NCBI GenBank assembly: GCA_037127255.1
Contig: JBANSL010000003.1
Coordinates: forward strand, 43,521,314 to 43,585,313
Length of the DNA stretch: 64,000 nucleotides
Direction of reading: 5' to 3'
Source of the DNA: Persicaria tinctoria
Taxonomy: Eukaryota > Streptophyta > Magnoliopsida > Caryophyllales > Polygonaceae
In this document: positions 44,672 to 55,839 of the stretch, one piece after another
Layout: each line of letters starts with the position of its first letter
Position numbering within the stretch: position 1 is the stretch's first letter
The notes under the pieces: generated by a model
What the model was told of the DNA's origin: nothing
Database searches by the model: none
Seen by the model: only the letters and a program-made list of their open reading frames with translations
Position numbers and translations under genes: made by a program

Positions 44672-46205
44672 GATTCCAAAGGAGGTAGCTCTCTCCTTTT
44701 GTTGTCCGATTCAAGATCCCAATCTCAATTCTCCCCCAAAAAAGAGAAGATCTCAATCTCAATTGGTTTCGATTCCAATTGATTCTACTATGTATGAGTG
44801 CGTCCTTTGTGTTGGCGCTTCAGTTTTGTTCTCATCGATGAGGATCGGGCAGGCCTTGGTTGTCGGCGGTGGGTTCAATTTCGGGCGGTGCAAGGGCTGG
44901 CTCTTCAAATGGGTGGTCTTGTCGGCCGCTCCGTGTTTCAAATGGTGGTATTCCCACTCAATACTCCATACCCCCCTCCACAAGGTGCGTTTCGCTCACT
45001 TAGGGTTAATTACCCCTGTATTTTTCTGGATGCTATGGTTTGAAGGCCATATTTTTCATGAATTAACACTGATTTGGATTCACCACCCGCGTGATTATAA
45101 TATTTTCTGTGAAATTTCTGTTGATTCTACCCCTATTCCGTCCAACCCGGCATCATTTTTTGCTTCTAGCCAAGCTGTTTGTTGTTCATGCCTTGGCTTC
45201 GCCGACAGCATCCGATCTGAGTTACTCATGGTGCTTGTCGAGCTGCCGGCTAGGCTGCTTAGGAGGTCCTTTGAATTGGCGTCCAACATTGTCTTCCCGC
45301 ACTACTCTCTGTCCTGTGTGTGGCGGACTAGTATGTGGCTCACTACTTTACACAACTACTTTACCTATGTTGCGTGCTTACAAGCATATCCATTTCATCT
45401 CCAAGATGCTTATAATACATGGGAGTAACCCTCCCCATAGCTTCATTACCGAAGATTCAAACGATTACTCCGTTTACGATGTTGGTATGGATTTTAATTT
45501 GGTCTACATCCGCTTCTATATACAGTCTGCTATAGCGGGGTCGATGTCTTCGGTTTGTGTCGTCGGCCATCGATTGTGCGCGCTGCAAGAGCTTCTATAT
45601 CTTCAGCCTTCCCGGTTGCTAGCTACTGTCCAAAGCTGTTGGGTTGTGCTGCTATTTTGCTGCGGTTTTAGTGTGGTTTTGGTCTGTGGTTCAGCTCCAA
45701 GCGGCTATAGATGCACGTTGCTCTTAAAGGCCCTTGTCCTCATCTGTTGTGTCTCGGCCTGATCATGGGTTTGTCATGGTCGGTTGGTTCCCAAGCTACT
45801 ATCGTTGCAGCAGTTAAGGTTCTAAGAGTAATCTCTTGGCCTTTCAACAGCGGTGTGGTATTCCAATTCAATGTTGTGTTACTTGCTCATTTGTATAACC
45901 TAAGCCTTTTAGTGGGTGTATACCTTATTTTAATTTGTTATCTATCGAATTGGTTTGAGCTCTTATTGCTTGTTTTTTTGCCTTTTGGGAATGGTTTCCC
46001 AATTTGTCCAATATAAGCTATGGGTCTTCAGTTTAATTTATAGCCAATTACTTTAGGTTGCGCCCATAAACGTTCTAAGATGGGTTTCTACACCTTGCCT
46101 TTACACAAATGTTAGGATGAAATCTCATCACCTAAACGATTTACTCGTTCGATCTCTTACGACTAAACATTCCTACAAGGAGGTTCACTATCGAATAAGG
46201 TTTTC
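44672..46205 (+). other. CACTA interior / possible LINE 5' region, with continuation of the 33619 ORF
   Basis: The frame from 44677 stays open to 45428 (about 250 codons) and is the continuation of the 33619 ORF across the element 1 target site. Its peptide has a basic start (PPKKRRSQSQ) and later Cys- and Trp-rich sequence without recognised domain. Long overlapping frames (45091-45762) are not recognised. Part of this stretch should be the 5' UTR or ORF1 of the LINE that begins its ORF2 at 46206, but no CCHC ORF1 was found. Confidence 0.35.
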
Positions 46206-46786
46206 ATGAATATATGCACTTGGAATTCATGCGGCATCCGGAGCCGCAATTTCTGGATTAATATTGATTTCTTCTGCAAATCAAACTCTATAAACGTTCT
46301 TGCTCTCATCGAAACTAAAACGAATAAAATTCCGCCTGAAACAATGTGGAAGAAATGTGGTTTCACATGCATCGCCTTTGACCCGGGTTGTGGGTTCTCG
46401 GGTGGCATCTGCTTACTGTGGAAAGATCTCCCTATCTCTAAAGGGTCAATCGACCTAATCTCTACGAATCACCGTTTCATCCATTTCAACTATACAGATA
46501 ATAGTCGAAGGATATCGGGTGCCCGACGGATAAGGCTGGTGGGGCGGTTACGTTACCCTCAAGGTTCATAAGACTAAATCATCTAAAAAATAATTTAGAT
46601 CTACAGGATGTCCCTTCCTTTGGTGGGGATTTTACTTGGCAGAGAAAAAAGGGTGGTCCGAATAACTGCCTCGAAAGACTTCTGTAGTGACGTATCTCGA
46701 TTGATTTCCGTAGTGACGTACGGCATAGTAACCGTCCATTCCGGTTTGAACTGGCATGGTCTCAAAGGGCTGACTAGAAGAATATC
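46206..46786 (+). pseudogene. LINE endonuclease domain, internally deleted
   Basis: Starts NICTWNSCGIRSRNFW, the usual plant L1 ORF2 opening, with VLALIETK (catalytic Glu region) and GGICLLWKD. It breaks at about 46505. Another frame near 46590 gives DLQDVPSFGGDFTWQRKKGG, the C-terminal endonuclease motif, so the central part with the catalytic D-x-N is missing. Further stops follow before 46787. Confidence 0.75.
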
Positions 46787-49702
46787 GTGACCCAAGCTTG
46801 GCGCGTGAATCGGCCTGGTTCCCTCATGTTCAACCTTACTCAAAAATTAAAACAACTAAAATCACTTTCAAAAGCTTGGCATAAAAAGTCATTCGGGAAC
46901 ATCAGTAACCAGATCGTTGCAACAGATGCAACTATTCTAGATATACAATCTAAACTGGTATCTAATTTCGAACCAAATGATCTCAGCCACATGAAAAGGC
47001 TTCTCAATAAAAGGGAGCGATTGCTTGATTTTCACAAATGGTACTTGGCTCAACGGGCTAAGGTTAGACATATCAAACTTAACGACTCCAACACTGGTTA
47101 CTTCCATAGGGTAGCCACAATCAAAAAAGGGAAAAAATTCATTAAAAATATTACTCTTGAGAACGGAATTCAATCGTCTGACCCAGATTTCATTCAACAA
47201 CAGTTTCTGCAACAGTTCACAGCTAGATTCCGCTCGTCCGTAGATCCTTCACGGTGGAATGTGGAGCTGTTGCAGGTCATCTCCCATGATGTCTCTCAAC
47301 ATGATAATGTTCTACTGACTAGGCTAGTGACGAACCTGGAAGTTAAAAATGCGTTGTTTACTATTAAAGCAGATAAATCGCCAGGCCCTGACGTTTTTCC
47401 GGCTGGCTTCTTCCAATCCCACTGGAAGACAGTGGGCCCCTCGGTTACTAAGGCGGTAAAAGCCTTCTTTTCCTCGAGAAAACTTTTGCGACAAGTCAAC
47501 CACACGTTCATCACTCTTCTCCATAAGAATGATAACCCGTCGATGATCAATCATTATAGACCTATTAGTTTATGCTCAACTATTTACAAAATTATTGCAA
47601 AGGTCCTAACTGCAAGACTCGGCATGATATTCGATAAGTTAATACATCCATTACAAAGCGCCTTTATAAAAGGAGGTTCTATTCAAGATAATATCCTCAT
47701 AGCTCACGAGATTCTGCACACATTTAGAATAAAAAAAGGCAAGCAGGGCTTGGTAGCTCTAAAGCTTGAAATGGAAAAAGCTTACGACCGAATCGAATGG
47801 CCATTCTTGTTCCAACTTCTGGCCAGGTTTGGTTTCGAACTTAAGTTCATCTCCTGGATTAGGGAATGTATCTCCACGATATCTTACTCTCTATTAGTCA
47901 ATGACGAACCATCCTCGATCATCGTACCTTCTAGAGGTTTGAGGCAGGGAAATCCTCTGTCGTCTTTTCTGTTCATACTGGCGTCAGAAGTTCTGGCTAG
48001 AAATCTTCAAGTTGCCTCCACGGTTAATAAAGACCTTGGCATCTCTTTTGGGAACTCAGTTAAGATTCCTTTTCTGGCTTTTGCTGACGACATCAATATA
48101 TTCACCAAAGCTTATATAGAGGCATGTGCTGTTGTGTCAACTATTTTAGACAAATTTTGTATCGCATCGGGACAGAAGGTAAACATACATAAATCTAGCT
48201 TTCAAGTATCCCCCAATACGAACTCAACATCTATCCGTTCTATTACCAATACATTGGGCATTCCCCAAGCGAATAATCTGGATAAATATATGGGATGCCC
48301 TATTATAAATGGTCGTGTCAATAGAGACACCTTTGCGGAAGTCGTTCTAAAATCAAAAAACCAACTCACCAAGTGGAAAGCCAATAGCCTTTCGGTCGAG
48401 GGTAGGAAAATTCTGATTCAGTCAAATCTTAGCGCTCAACCTCTTTTCCTAATGCAGGCGTTTCTTCTGCCAACAAATATTCTCAATGAACTGGATAAGG
48501 TTTACATATCGTTCTTTTGGAATAGGAGCTCTAGGTCTCCCCCGCTTATTAGTTGCGATAAAATCTATTCCGATACCCTAAAAGGTGGTCTAGGACTGCA
48601 CAAAGCAGAAACCATGAATATCGCCCTACAAATGAAATTGCTTTGGAAGATTATTGCGGAACCTTCGAACATCTGGGTCCGAGTTATCTCGGAAAAATAC
48701 CTGAAAGGAGCGCCTCTGCTCGACTATGTTAAAAAACAAAATACCTCTTGGCAGTGGGGTAGACCAATGTCTCTCAGGAAGCTCTTCAAACCAGGGTTGC
48801 GGTGCAGTATCGGTAATGGTAGATCAGTTAATTTCTGGTCGGACAGCTGGGCTTTTGACACCCCCCTTAATGACCGTCTGTTGGGTGAACTCCCACCGGA
48901 AGTGTCTAAACTCACAGTAGCGCACTTTATCCTACAGCCCAATATCTGGGATTGCCATAAATTGCGTCATATGCTTCGACAGTACTTATCCCCTAACGAT
49001 ATTGCCTACATTACGAATATCCATCTCCCTACAAACGAGTTATCGAATCGTCAGTACTGGGGGCACAACAAAGATGGCTGGTTTTCAACGAACTCTGCAA
49101 CAAAATTGCTGACGAGCAATATCGGTTCATCCTCTTTTGATGGAGGTTGGATCTGGAAGTTAGATGTCCCGAACAAAGTTAAAAAATTTATGTGGAAGAT
49201 CGCTAGAGATGGTCTCCCTACCAAAGATCGTCTTTTGAAATCCCACATTTCTGTCCCACAAGGCTGTGTCTTTTGTGGCAATACGGATGAGTCACAGACG
49301 CATCTGTTCGTTGATTGTCCTTCAGCAGAAGCTCTCAGGCAGAAGTTGTGTCTGCCATTGCCTAACAACACTGCGCACAGGTGCAGAAATGATCAGCCGA
49401 TCCCTGTTACGTCTATCTTCAAGTCTATTGGTCCTAAGCTCATGGCAAAAATAGCGCTAAGTTGGTGGTCGATCTGGTTCTTCAGGAACCCAATCGTTTT
49501 CGAGAAGGCCGTGTCGGTTTCGATTCACGAAATGGTAATTTTTTACACTACAGTGGCTCCTTCCTGGTCGGAAGCAAAGGTTCTGGAGGAACCGGGCCGT
49601 ACTATGGGTGTCCGAAACCTGAGCACAAGGATCGTACTATCTTCCCGAACGATCGCTCCACCACGCCTTCTGCTAGTAGGGTTTCGTCTTCCTCTCGCTT
49701 GA
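46787..49702 (+). pseudogene. LINE reverse transcriptase and zf-RVT (971 codons)
   Basis: A long open frame: spacer with KVRHIKLNDSNTGYFHRVA; reverse transcriptase from about residue 195 (KADKSPGPDVFPAGFF, HYRPISLCSTIYKIIAKVL, QSAFIKGGSIQDNILIAHE, RGLRQGNPLSSFLF); motif C FADDINIF at residues 432-439; zf-RVT with WIWKLDVPNKVKKFMWKIA and CVFCGNTDESQTHLFVDCP near residues 785-845. In motif A the expected Asp of LKLDMxKAYD is Glu (LEMEKAYD, codon 47768-47770), so the catalytic centre is probably dead despite the open frame. The last 80 codons are out of frame with the RNase H segment. Confidence 0.88.
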
Positions 49703-49704
49703 GA

Positions 49705-50193
49705 AATGGGCGTTGGGATAAGCCACCGAGGAATGGTTTCAAGCTAAACTTTGATGGTTCGTTGCGCTCGGATGGTTCTGCATCCTTTGGGTTCGTTATT
49801 CGTGACTTTCAGGGCACTGTGCTGTCTTCGGGCGCGGGCCTATGTAACGGTACTTCGGTTCTGTTTGCAGAGGCGCTTGGCCTTAAAAAAGGATTTCTCA
49901 GTGCTAAACAACTATGTATCTCAAATTTACTCATCGAGGGAGATAACCTCACGGTTGTACGAGCGCTCATGGGGGATTGAAAGTGCCCCTGGAACATAGA
50001 GCTCCTGCAATCGGATATATTTATTGATCTTCTTTCGTTTTCTAATGTTGCGATTCGTCATATTTACAGGGAATCTAATGCTTTTGCAGATCGTCTTCCT
50101 GCCGACGGACGTTTAGAAGATGATCCAGAACTGAGGGTTCTCATCCGGAAGGATGCACTAGGAAGAGCGGTCTCTCGGGATCGTCCGGCCTAA
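49705..50193 (+). pseudogene. LINE RNase H-like C-terminal domain
   Basis: In a different frame from the reverse transcriptase: PPRNGFKLNFDGSLRSDGSA, FGFVIRDFQGTVLSSGAG, FAEALGLKKGF and LLIEGDNLTVVRAL, i.e. the D..E..D pattern of the plant RVT_3 RNase H. A TGA at 49978-49980 interrupts it, after which NIELLQSDIFIDLLSF and IYRESNAFADRL continue to the final stop. Confidence 0.75.
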
Positions 50194-50215
50194 TCTTTAT
50201 CTGCTTAAAAAAAAA

Positions 50216-50286
50216 CATCCATCATTTTTAAACCGATGTTATAAATATTTTTAATATCATGTGTTTTTCTGACCGATATAAAAGAC
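50216..50286. other. CACTA right subterminal region
   Basis: Contains AAACCGATGTTATAAATA and GACCGATAT words matching the left subterminal repeats. Confidence 0.65.
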
Positions 50287-50316
50287 CTGATGTCTATGAA
50301 CAGAATTCTAGTAGTG
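50287..50316 (-). repeat. CACTA right terminal inverted repeat
   Basis: See the element; followed by TGT (50317-50319). Confidence 0.9.
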
Positions 50317-50485
50317 TGTCATCGATAAGTTCTCGAATTTCAGGACTTATGCCTTCATAAACGCAAAGAACCATATCTCGCTCACTATCAAAGATATCTT
50401 GTGTTTTACGCTCACTCAATAATTCTTGCACTCTTTTGAAGTAATGGTGAAAAGATTCTCCCTGCTTTTGATATAACCTCAACAT
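50317..50485 (-). pseudogene. gag fragment of the gypsy chain, right part (interrupted by CACTA)
   Basis: The minus strand from 50485 reads LRLYQKQGESFHHYFKRVQE and VLCVYEGISPEIRELI, the second half of the retrotransposon gag domain. With one TGT removed its frame runs directly into 29409-29036 without a stop. The first half of the domain is absent although the primer site is only 90 bp away. Confidence 0.75.
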
Positions 50486-50573
50486 TTTTTTTTAAATTTT
50501 TTTTCGAAAGGCACAAAACAAAACAAAAGAAACAAAAATCAATAAACACACAAAACAAAGAAATAAACTTGCT
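50486..50573 (-). other. short leader between primer site and gag fragment
   Basis: A/C-rich on the + strand; no gene. Confidence 0.5.
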
Positions 50574-50592
50574 TCCCCGGCAACGACGCCAA
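50574..50592 (-). other. primer-binding site of gypsy chain element
   Basis: TTGGCGTCGTTGCCGGGGA on the minus strand; one change from the canonical site. Confidence 0.8.
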
Positions 50593-50596
50593 AATT

Positions 50597-51480
50597 TGGT
50601 GGGAAGAAATGTAGTGTGTTTCACCTCGCCAAAGAAATAACCCAAAGAAATAAACTAACTAGTAAACTAGTATAGCTGATACGTTTGGAATACCCAATCC
50701 TTCTCCTGTAGGCTCAGAATCAAGAACCACGCCATACATTTGCCCGATCTTGCAATGCTCTTTGACATCTCCTGATTGGAACAATTTAACACAAGTGATT
50801 AGGGACTGGTTTCAGCGACAGTTTGTACTTGACAAAATTACAGCAATTGATAAATATGAAATAGCGACATAATTCAAAACAAGGGAACAAGAGAGCGAGA
50901 GAGCCGAGGAGTGCGGAGCCGGGTGCGCGCAGGTGCGAGCGCTGGTGCCCGAGGACACGCAGGAGCGCGGAAGCGCCTAGGCGCCTGGCGCCGTGTGTTT
51001 CCGAGGACGTCCGGGTGCGGCTCCTCCCTTGCTTGCGACGTTCTGAAACTCCCAACGATGGAATTCTGGGTTTGAGGGTTATGTTTGGATGATTTCCGAT
51101 GGGGTTGGGATTGTGTTTGGTTTTGGTGATTGCCGAGTGTAACAAGAACATGAGAAAGTATGAAAGCCTTTGGATTGGCAAATTGTAGAAACCTTTATTC
51201 CTATAAAGGTTCCACAATATTAATTCCAATCTAATTAAAATTGAAAGTCTACATGAGTTTAAATAGAAAAACTTGAACCAATTCTATCTTGCAAACATAG
51301 AGCTTAGGTTAACCAAAGATAGATAAAATTACCCTAAGATAGATAATTCCTAGGATAGATAGATAAAACCTAATGAAGATAAAACTTGGTGGAAAAGAAT
51401 TCTATCTAGATGAGATATAATTCTCCCACGTTATTTTTCTAAATTGCATAAAATAAATCTAACTTAGATAACATATAACA
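50597..51480 (-). repeat. LTR 'Z', 884 bp
   Basis: In element sense, probably TGTTATATG (right, 51472-51480) to CATTTCTTCCCACCA (left). The purine stretch GTGTGGGCCGGTTT (51481-51494) next to the right edge looks like a polypurine tract, so this LTR is shared: 5' LTR for the gag fragment at its left and 3' LTR for the internal sequence at its right. The first 84 bp are nearly identical to LTR F at 23757; the rest resembles 28168-28931. A GC-rich patch lies at 50920-51040. Confidence 0.55.
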
Positions 51481-51672
51481 AAACCGGCCCACACATAGGA
51501 GAGGACTCGGCATGGGCCCATGCCCACTCGGCATGTGCCTCCCTTGCACTCGATATGTGCTTGTGTCAAGTGCCCCATGTGTGTATCGAGTGGTCTTCTC
51601 AAGGTGGGTGTTGATGAGTATTCATGAGCTCCGTTTGTGGATGCAAGCTCAACTCCTGTGCTGGTGGTCTAG
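51481..51672 (-). mobile_element. 3' internal region of second gypsy chain copy
   Basis: Matches 28932-29090 (CTCCGTTTGTGGA.GCAAGCTC and AACTCCTGTGCTG). Cut at 51672 by element 3 and resumed at 59078. Confidence 0.65.
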
Positions 51673-52701
51673 TGTTGTGAGCCTATTTCGCCATGTTTTG
51701 TACTTACTTTTATATCGATTTCTGTTAACATTTCATGCATTTGGTTAGAAATCGAGGCAATTTATAGCAATTCAGAGAAAGGATGGAAAGCTCGAAGTCA
51801 ACTACAGAAAGTCTGAGGTCAAGGAGTAGCGAAACCAGGACAAATCGAGCAAACAACAAGAAAAGAGCAACTCGACAAGGCTGGTCGATATCGAGTAACC
51901 TACTCGATATCGAGTATCCCTGAGCCCAGAATTCAACATGAATTCGAGCAGAGTCACTCGAAGAGCTCAGTCATGGTCGAATTGACTAACCTAGTTGATG
52001 TCGAGTACATGTCGATTTTCCAAAACGTGCCCGACCTCGAGTGCAACCCAGAAGGAGAAGAACCTAGTCGACGTCGAGTAAACCTACACGATGTCGATTA
52101 GCCCAGTGAAGCAGCCCGGGTCCGAGATCGAGTGGAATCCGAGTTGATTAGTTTGTTTCTAAAACAAGGCACGTCAAATCTATCAACACCAAGTGAAGAT
52201 ATATCAAGATGGAAGGGATCTATCCACAATAGTCCTAATTTCCTAATAGATTTATTTTCTTTATCATAATATTTTATCTCATGTTATTAGATAGAAATTT
52301 TATCTTATGCAATTTAAAGTTTTGATTTTTATTTCTTTCCTACTCGAGATCGACCAGAGTTACCCGAAGTCGACTGCTACAGTAGTCGAAGTCGAGTAGG
52401 TTTAGTCGACTTCGACCATATTTACTTTTGTTTTCATTGTTGTTCGTTTCTGTTTTGCAATTAGTCGACGTCGTGGTCGAGATCGAGTACCCTACTCGAT
52501 ATCGAGTACTCTTCTGGTCGAGTTCGTGTTGATTTAAGGAACTGAAAAGGCGGGCGCTGACACACTTCCTCGTGGATCGATCCTGACTGCCTTCTACTGC
52601 AACGAGAGGAAGTCTTGTATTTATTTGGTTGGACAGGAGTTGGTTTTCTTTTATTTAGTTTTATTTACTTTATTTACTAGACAAATCCTCCTGCAACAAC
52701 A
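51673..52701 (+). repeat. element 3 5' LTR, 1029 bp (internally deleted)
   Basis: TGTTGTGAGCC to CTGCAACAACA. Compared with the 3' LTR it lacks about 650 bp corresponding to 58065-58715, including the TATA box, so it probably cannot promote transcription. Dyads at 51901-51916 and 52493-52508. Confidence 0.85.
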
Positions 52702-52703
52702 AA

Positions 52704-52722
52704 TTGGCGCCGTTGCCGGGGA
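52704..52722 (+). other. primer-binding site, element 3
   Basis: TTGGCGCCGTTGCCGGGGA, two bases inside the 5' LTR. Confidence 0.92.
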
Positions 52723-52820
52723 AGCAATCAATCGCGCCCTTTTTAGTTTCTTCTACTCTTCTTCTTGCATTTTAGTTTCTTTTTACTTGTTTGTTTTTGT
52801 TTTTGTTTTTCAGGGAGTGC

Positions 52821-54014
52821 ATGCGAAGAACTGATCGCACGCCTATCGATCCAATTCTCGAACCCGAGCGATTCTTTCATCTTCAAAAAAGGCTAAGGAG
52901 GATGTCGCAAGTCAACAATGAGAATGTGGTCCCGCTCACACCAGCACAGGAGCTTGAGCAACTCCGCCTACGCATTGAGGAACTCACCACCAGAGAAGCA
53001 GAACATGCCCAATGAGAGGCGGAATATGCACAGAATCAGCAATGGTGGGAGGCAAGGGTAGATCGCAAAGTCAACGCAAGAAGGGAACTTGAGGAGCAGA
53101 TTGGGCATGTCCCAGCCAACACAAAGGAGTATTTGCATCCTACTCTGGAAGTTCCAGAATCACCGATCGTTCTTCCCCCTGTTAATTATGAAATTCGTCC
53201 TTCTTTTATTAGTCAAATTAGGAGGAGTCAATTTAGGGGAAGACCTAATGAATGTCCTTTAGAGCATGTCACTACTTTTCTAGATTTATGCGAAGCTATT
53301 GCAGATGGTGCTAATCTAGAATATCTCAAACTAAAGGTTTTTCGTTGGTCCCTTGCAGGAATAGCCTCACAGTGGCTTGAAGGATTGCCAGCACGATCAA
53401 TTCGCACTTGGAACGAACTACAAGACTTGTTCATAAACACATTCTTTTCTTCTGCAAAGACAGCTACTCTCAAACAACAGATCACGACTTTCAGACAAAA
53501 GCCAGGGGAAACATTAGCCCAAGTTTGGGAGCGCTACAAAAGGCTTCTGAAATCTTGTCCTACGCACGGACAACCACCCTACTTCATTCAGGAGATCATC
53601 TTCAATTGCCTAGATGCGCCTACTAAGGATCGGATCAACAAGTACACAACATATAGGTATCTCGGGTACACCCCAATACGTGCTTGGGAGACCTTTGAGA
53701 CACTGGCAAACTATGACAACACGTATGGGACGTCTGCGGCCTTTGGCGACGAAAGGTATGAAAGGCCTGCCCCATCTATGCCATTGTATGTGCCACCAAA
53801 TGAGGTTGATCCAGACGTCAGGGAGCAATTTCACAACGATCAGGTGCGTCGCCTCACCAAGCAGGTCAAGTTTCTCTCCAAGGATAAGCCTTGCTTGGAA
53901 TGTGGGTCTGTGAGGCACAACACTACTGCGTGCCCACATGAAGATCAGATACTCATGGCTAAAACCCAAGAAGAGGCAAGCTATGCGCCGGGGGGGGGGG
54001 GGGGGGGGAACTAG
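52821..54014 (+). pseudogene. element 3 gag, one stop codon and a poly-G tract
   Basis: From ATG 52821 (RRTDRTPIDPILEPERFF) a coiled-coil-like stretch leads to TGA at 53013-53015; the same frame then continues with the gag domain (VFRWSLAGIASQWLEGLPA, KTATLKQQITTFRQKPGE, YKRLLKSCPTHGQPPYF) and a zinc knuckle CLECGSVRHNTTACPH. It ends at a run of about 19 G (53990-54008) that shifts the frame into TAG. About 60% of residues match element 1 gag by eye. Confidence 0.85.
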
Positions 54015-54723
54015 TCAGGGCGGCATCATCAACAAAACTGGAGCTACTATCGCCAGCCCCAGCATGAAAATCCCCCTGACATAGAAGGAAAGAAAGATGA
54101 CCTACAACTGATACTTGAGGAGATGCAGTGGAACCATGCAGAAAGTAAACATTCCATCAATTCCATCCACACACAGCTGCACAGCGACAGATCTGGCGGA
54201 AATCTATGGAAACCCAAATTGGTCAACTGGCAACATCTGTCCCAAAGCAATCAGGCACGCTCCCCGGATCTTCTAAACCAAATTCTAAGGGCAAATCTAC
54301 GAGGCAAGTAGTTGTAATGAATCTAAGGAGTGGGCGTTAGATACAAACGCCAAAACAAAACGCGGAGCAAAAGGATACAACAGAGTACTCGACGTCGAGT
54401 AAGCCAGTCGACGTCGACCAGAACCTACTCGACATCGACCAAAACGCACATCCTGCCCAGAAGTCGAGCACAGTACTCAAAGTCGAGGACCCTCCAATCG
54501 ACGTCGACCAGCCTTCTGCCCCTGTCGGCCACTCTCTTGCACCTCCGAGGAAGAAAACGCCGTCATTCCCAATAAATTCTCCAAAGGATCCAGCAGAGAA
54601 GAAGTTTCAGCGTTTCGTAAAGATGCTTCAAAGGCTCAATGTCACAATCCTTTTCACAGAAGCTCTTAATGAGATGCCATCATATGAAAGTTCCTCAAGG
54701 AGATCTTAAGCAAGAAGCGGTCG
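54015..54723 (+). pseudogene. element 3 gag-protease linker, frameshifted
   Basis: Frames beyond the poly-G read KKDDLQLILEEMQW, then repeats VDVDQ, LLDIDQ, IDVDQP, and KKFQRFVKMLQRLNVTIPFT, which match the linker of element 1 (KDDLQLILEEMRRN; RFTRFVNMLQELNVSIPFT). At least two frameshifts. Confidence 0.7.
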
Positions 54724-55158
54724 ATGGCTGAGATCGCAGAGGAGTGCAACCAGATGGACGTTCTAGAGAAAAGGCTAGATCCAGGTAAATTTGCTATAAC
54801 AATTGGATTTGGTCAATACAAATTTAATGTTTTATGTGACTTGGGAGCCAGTGTGAGTATAATGCCTTTATCAATGTGGTCCAAGATTAAGATAGGTGCT
54901 TTAGAGCCTGTGGATGCAAAACTATACATGGCGAACAACACTGTGGTCATCCCAACAGGCATGGTGGACAATGTAACAGTACAAGTAGGTAAGTTCTTTG
55001 TCCCTACTGATTTCTTAGTTATTGATATGGCAGAGAACCTTACTTGTCCAATCATTCTAAGAAGACCCTTCTTAGCGACGGTGGATGCCAACATAAGGGT
55101 AAGGAAGGGAGTACTCACTTTTAACATCAGCGATGAGGTAATTGAGGATTTCTTTTAA
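54724..55158 (+). pseudogene. element 3 aspartic protease domain
   Basis: Reads VLCDLGASVSIMPLSMW (retropepsin D-L-G-A-S), AKLYMANNTVVIPTG and IILRRPFLATVDANIRV, ending at EVIEDFF. In the substrate-flap side motif the usual I-L-G-R-P is I-L-R-R-P (Gly to Arg), which may matter for folding. Confidence 0.8.
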
Positions 55159-55740
55159 TAAAACTGAAAGGCACACAGGTCCCATGGAAGAGGTCAAATC
55201 CATATCAGCTAGGTACATCACTTGCGGGGAGCCTAAGGTAAGAAATATGACTCCCGAGGAGGTGGAGAAGCGAGACATGGAAGCCCAAGTGGAGGAAATC
55301 ATGGCCATCCTGAACAAAGAGACAAAAAATCTACTCGACATCGACTAACTTTTTTTCGGATGCTTTGCCAAGTCTCAAGTATGGGGTCGATGTCGACCAG
55401 AAGTACTCGGCGTCGAGTACTCTAGTCGATGTCGACCAGATCCCGAGCCCACCACCGACTACAACACCATCGAGTAAGCCACCCAAGGTCGAGCAGTACT
55501 CGACCTCGAGTAGCCTACTCGACGTCGACCAGCTCCCTTCTTCCTCGACTCCTCCGTCTTCAACGAGCAACCCACCCGAGCCAGAAAAGTACTCGACGTC
55601 GAGTACCTTACTCGACGTCAACTAGACGCATGGGTCCCTGACTTCACCTTCCTTGACCAGAAATCCATTAGACGCAGCACAGTCCTCGACGTCGAGTACT
55701 TGTACTCGAAGTCGAGTAGATCCCGAGGTCCCGAAAGCTG
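55159..55740 (+). pseudogene. element 3 C-terminal repeat region rich in dyads
   Basis: Frames read EEVEKRDMEAQVEEIMAI then alternating KYSASSTLVDVDQ, QYSTSSSLLDVDQ and KYSTSSTLLDVN units separated by Pro/Ser/Thr-rich spacers. At the DNA level each unit is a TACTCGANNTCGAGTA dyad followed 19 bp later by a second dyad (55404, 55497, 55590, 55684). Confidence 0.7.
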
Positions 55741-55839
55741 ATTTCACAATGGTAAGCCAAGGTATGGACATCTCTTCTCCTATTTCAATTAAGGAGTTAT
55801 CTATACATAGGAGAGGTTTGCCTTGGTATGTGTGATTGT

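Larger units (their letters stand above)
46206..50215 (+). mobile_element. L1-type LINE, decayed
   Basis: ORF2 order endonuclease, reverse transcriptase, zf-RVT, RNase H, then stop at 50191-50193 and a short A run at 50207-50215, 100 bp from the CACTA end. The 5' end was not defined. Broken by an internal endonuclease deletion, frameshifts and stops. Confidence 0.85.
29413..50316. mobile_element. CACTA (En/Spm-type) element, 20.9 kb with nested insertions
   Basis: Terminal inverted repeats CACTACTAGAATTGTGTTCA (left) and, reversed, CACTACTAGAATTCTGTTCA (right) continue as TAGACRTCRG. Flanked by a 3-bp duplication TGT (29410-29412 and 50317-50319), the CACTA hallmark. Subterminal regions carry repeated AACCGATGTT/CATCGGTTTT words (29440-29530, 30120-30200, 50235-50290). 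No TNP2-type transposase is visible. After removing the nested LTR element about 10 kb remain, roughly half of it LINE, the rest gene-like fragments. Orientation is not defined because no transposase is present. Confidence 0.9.

Noticed and set aside
45091..45762. 223-codon Cys-rich frame as LINE ORF1
   Set aside because: No CCHC knuckle or ORF1-type domain could be found; left unassigned.
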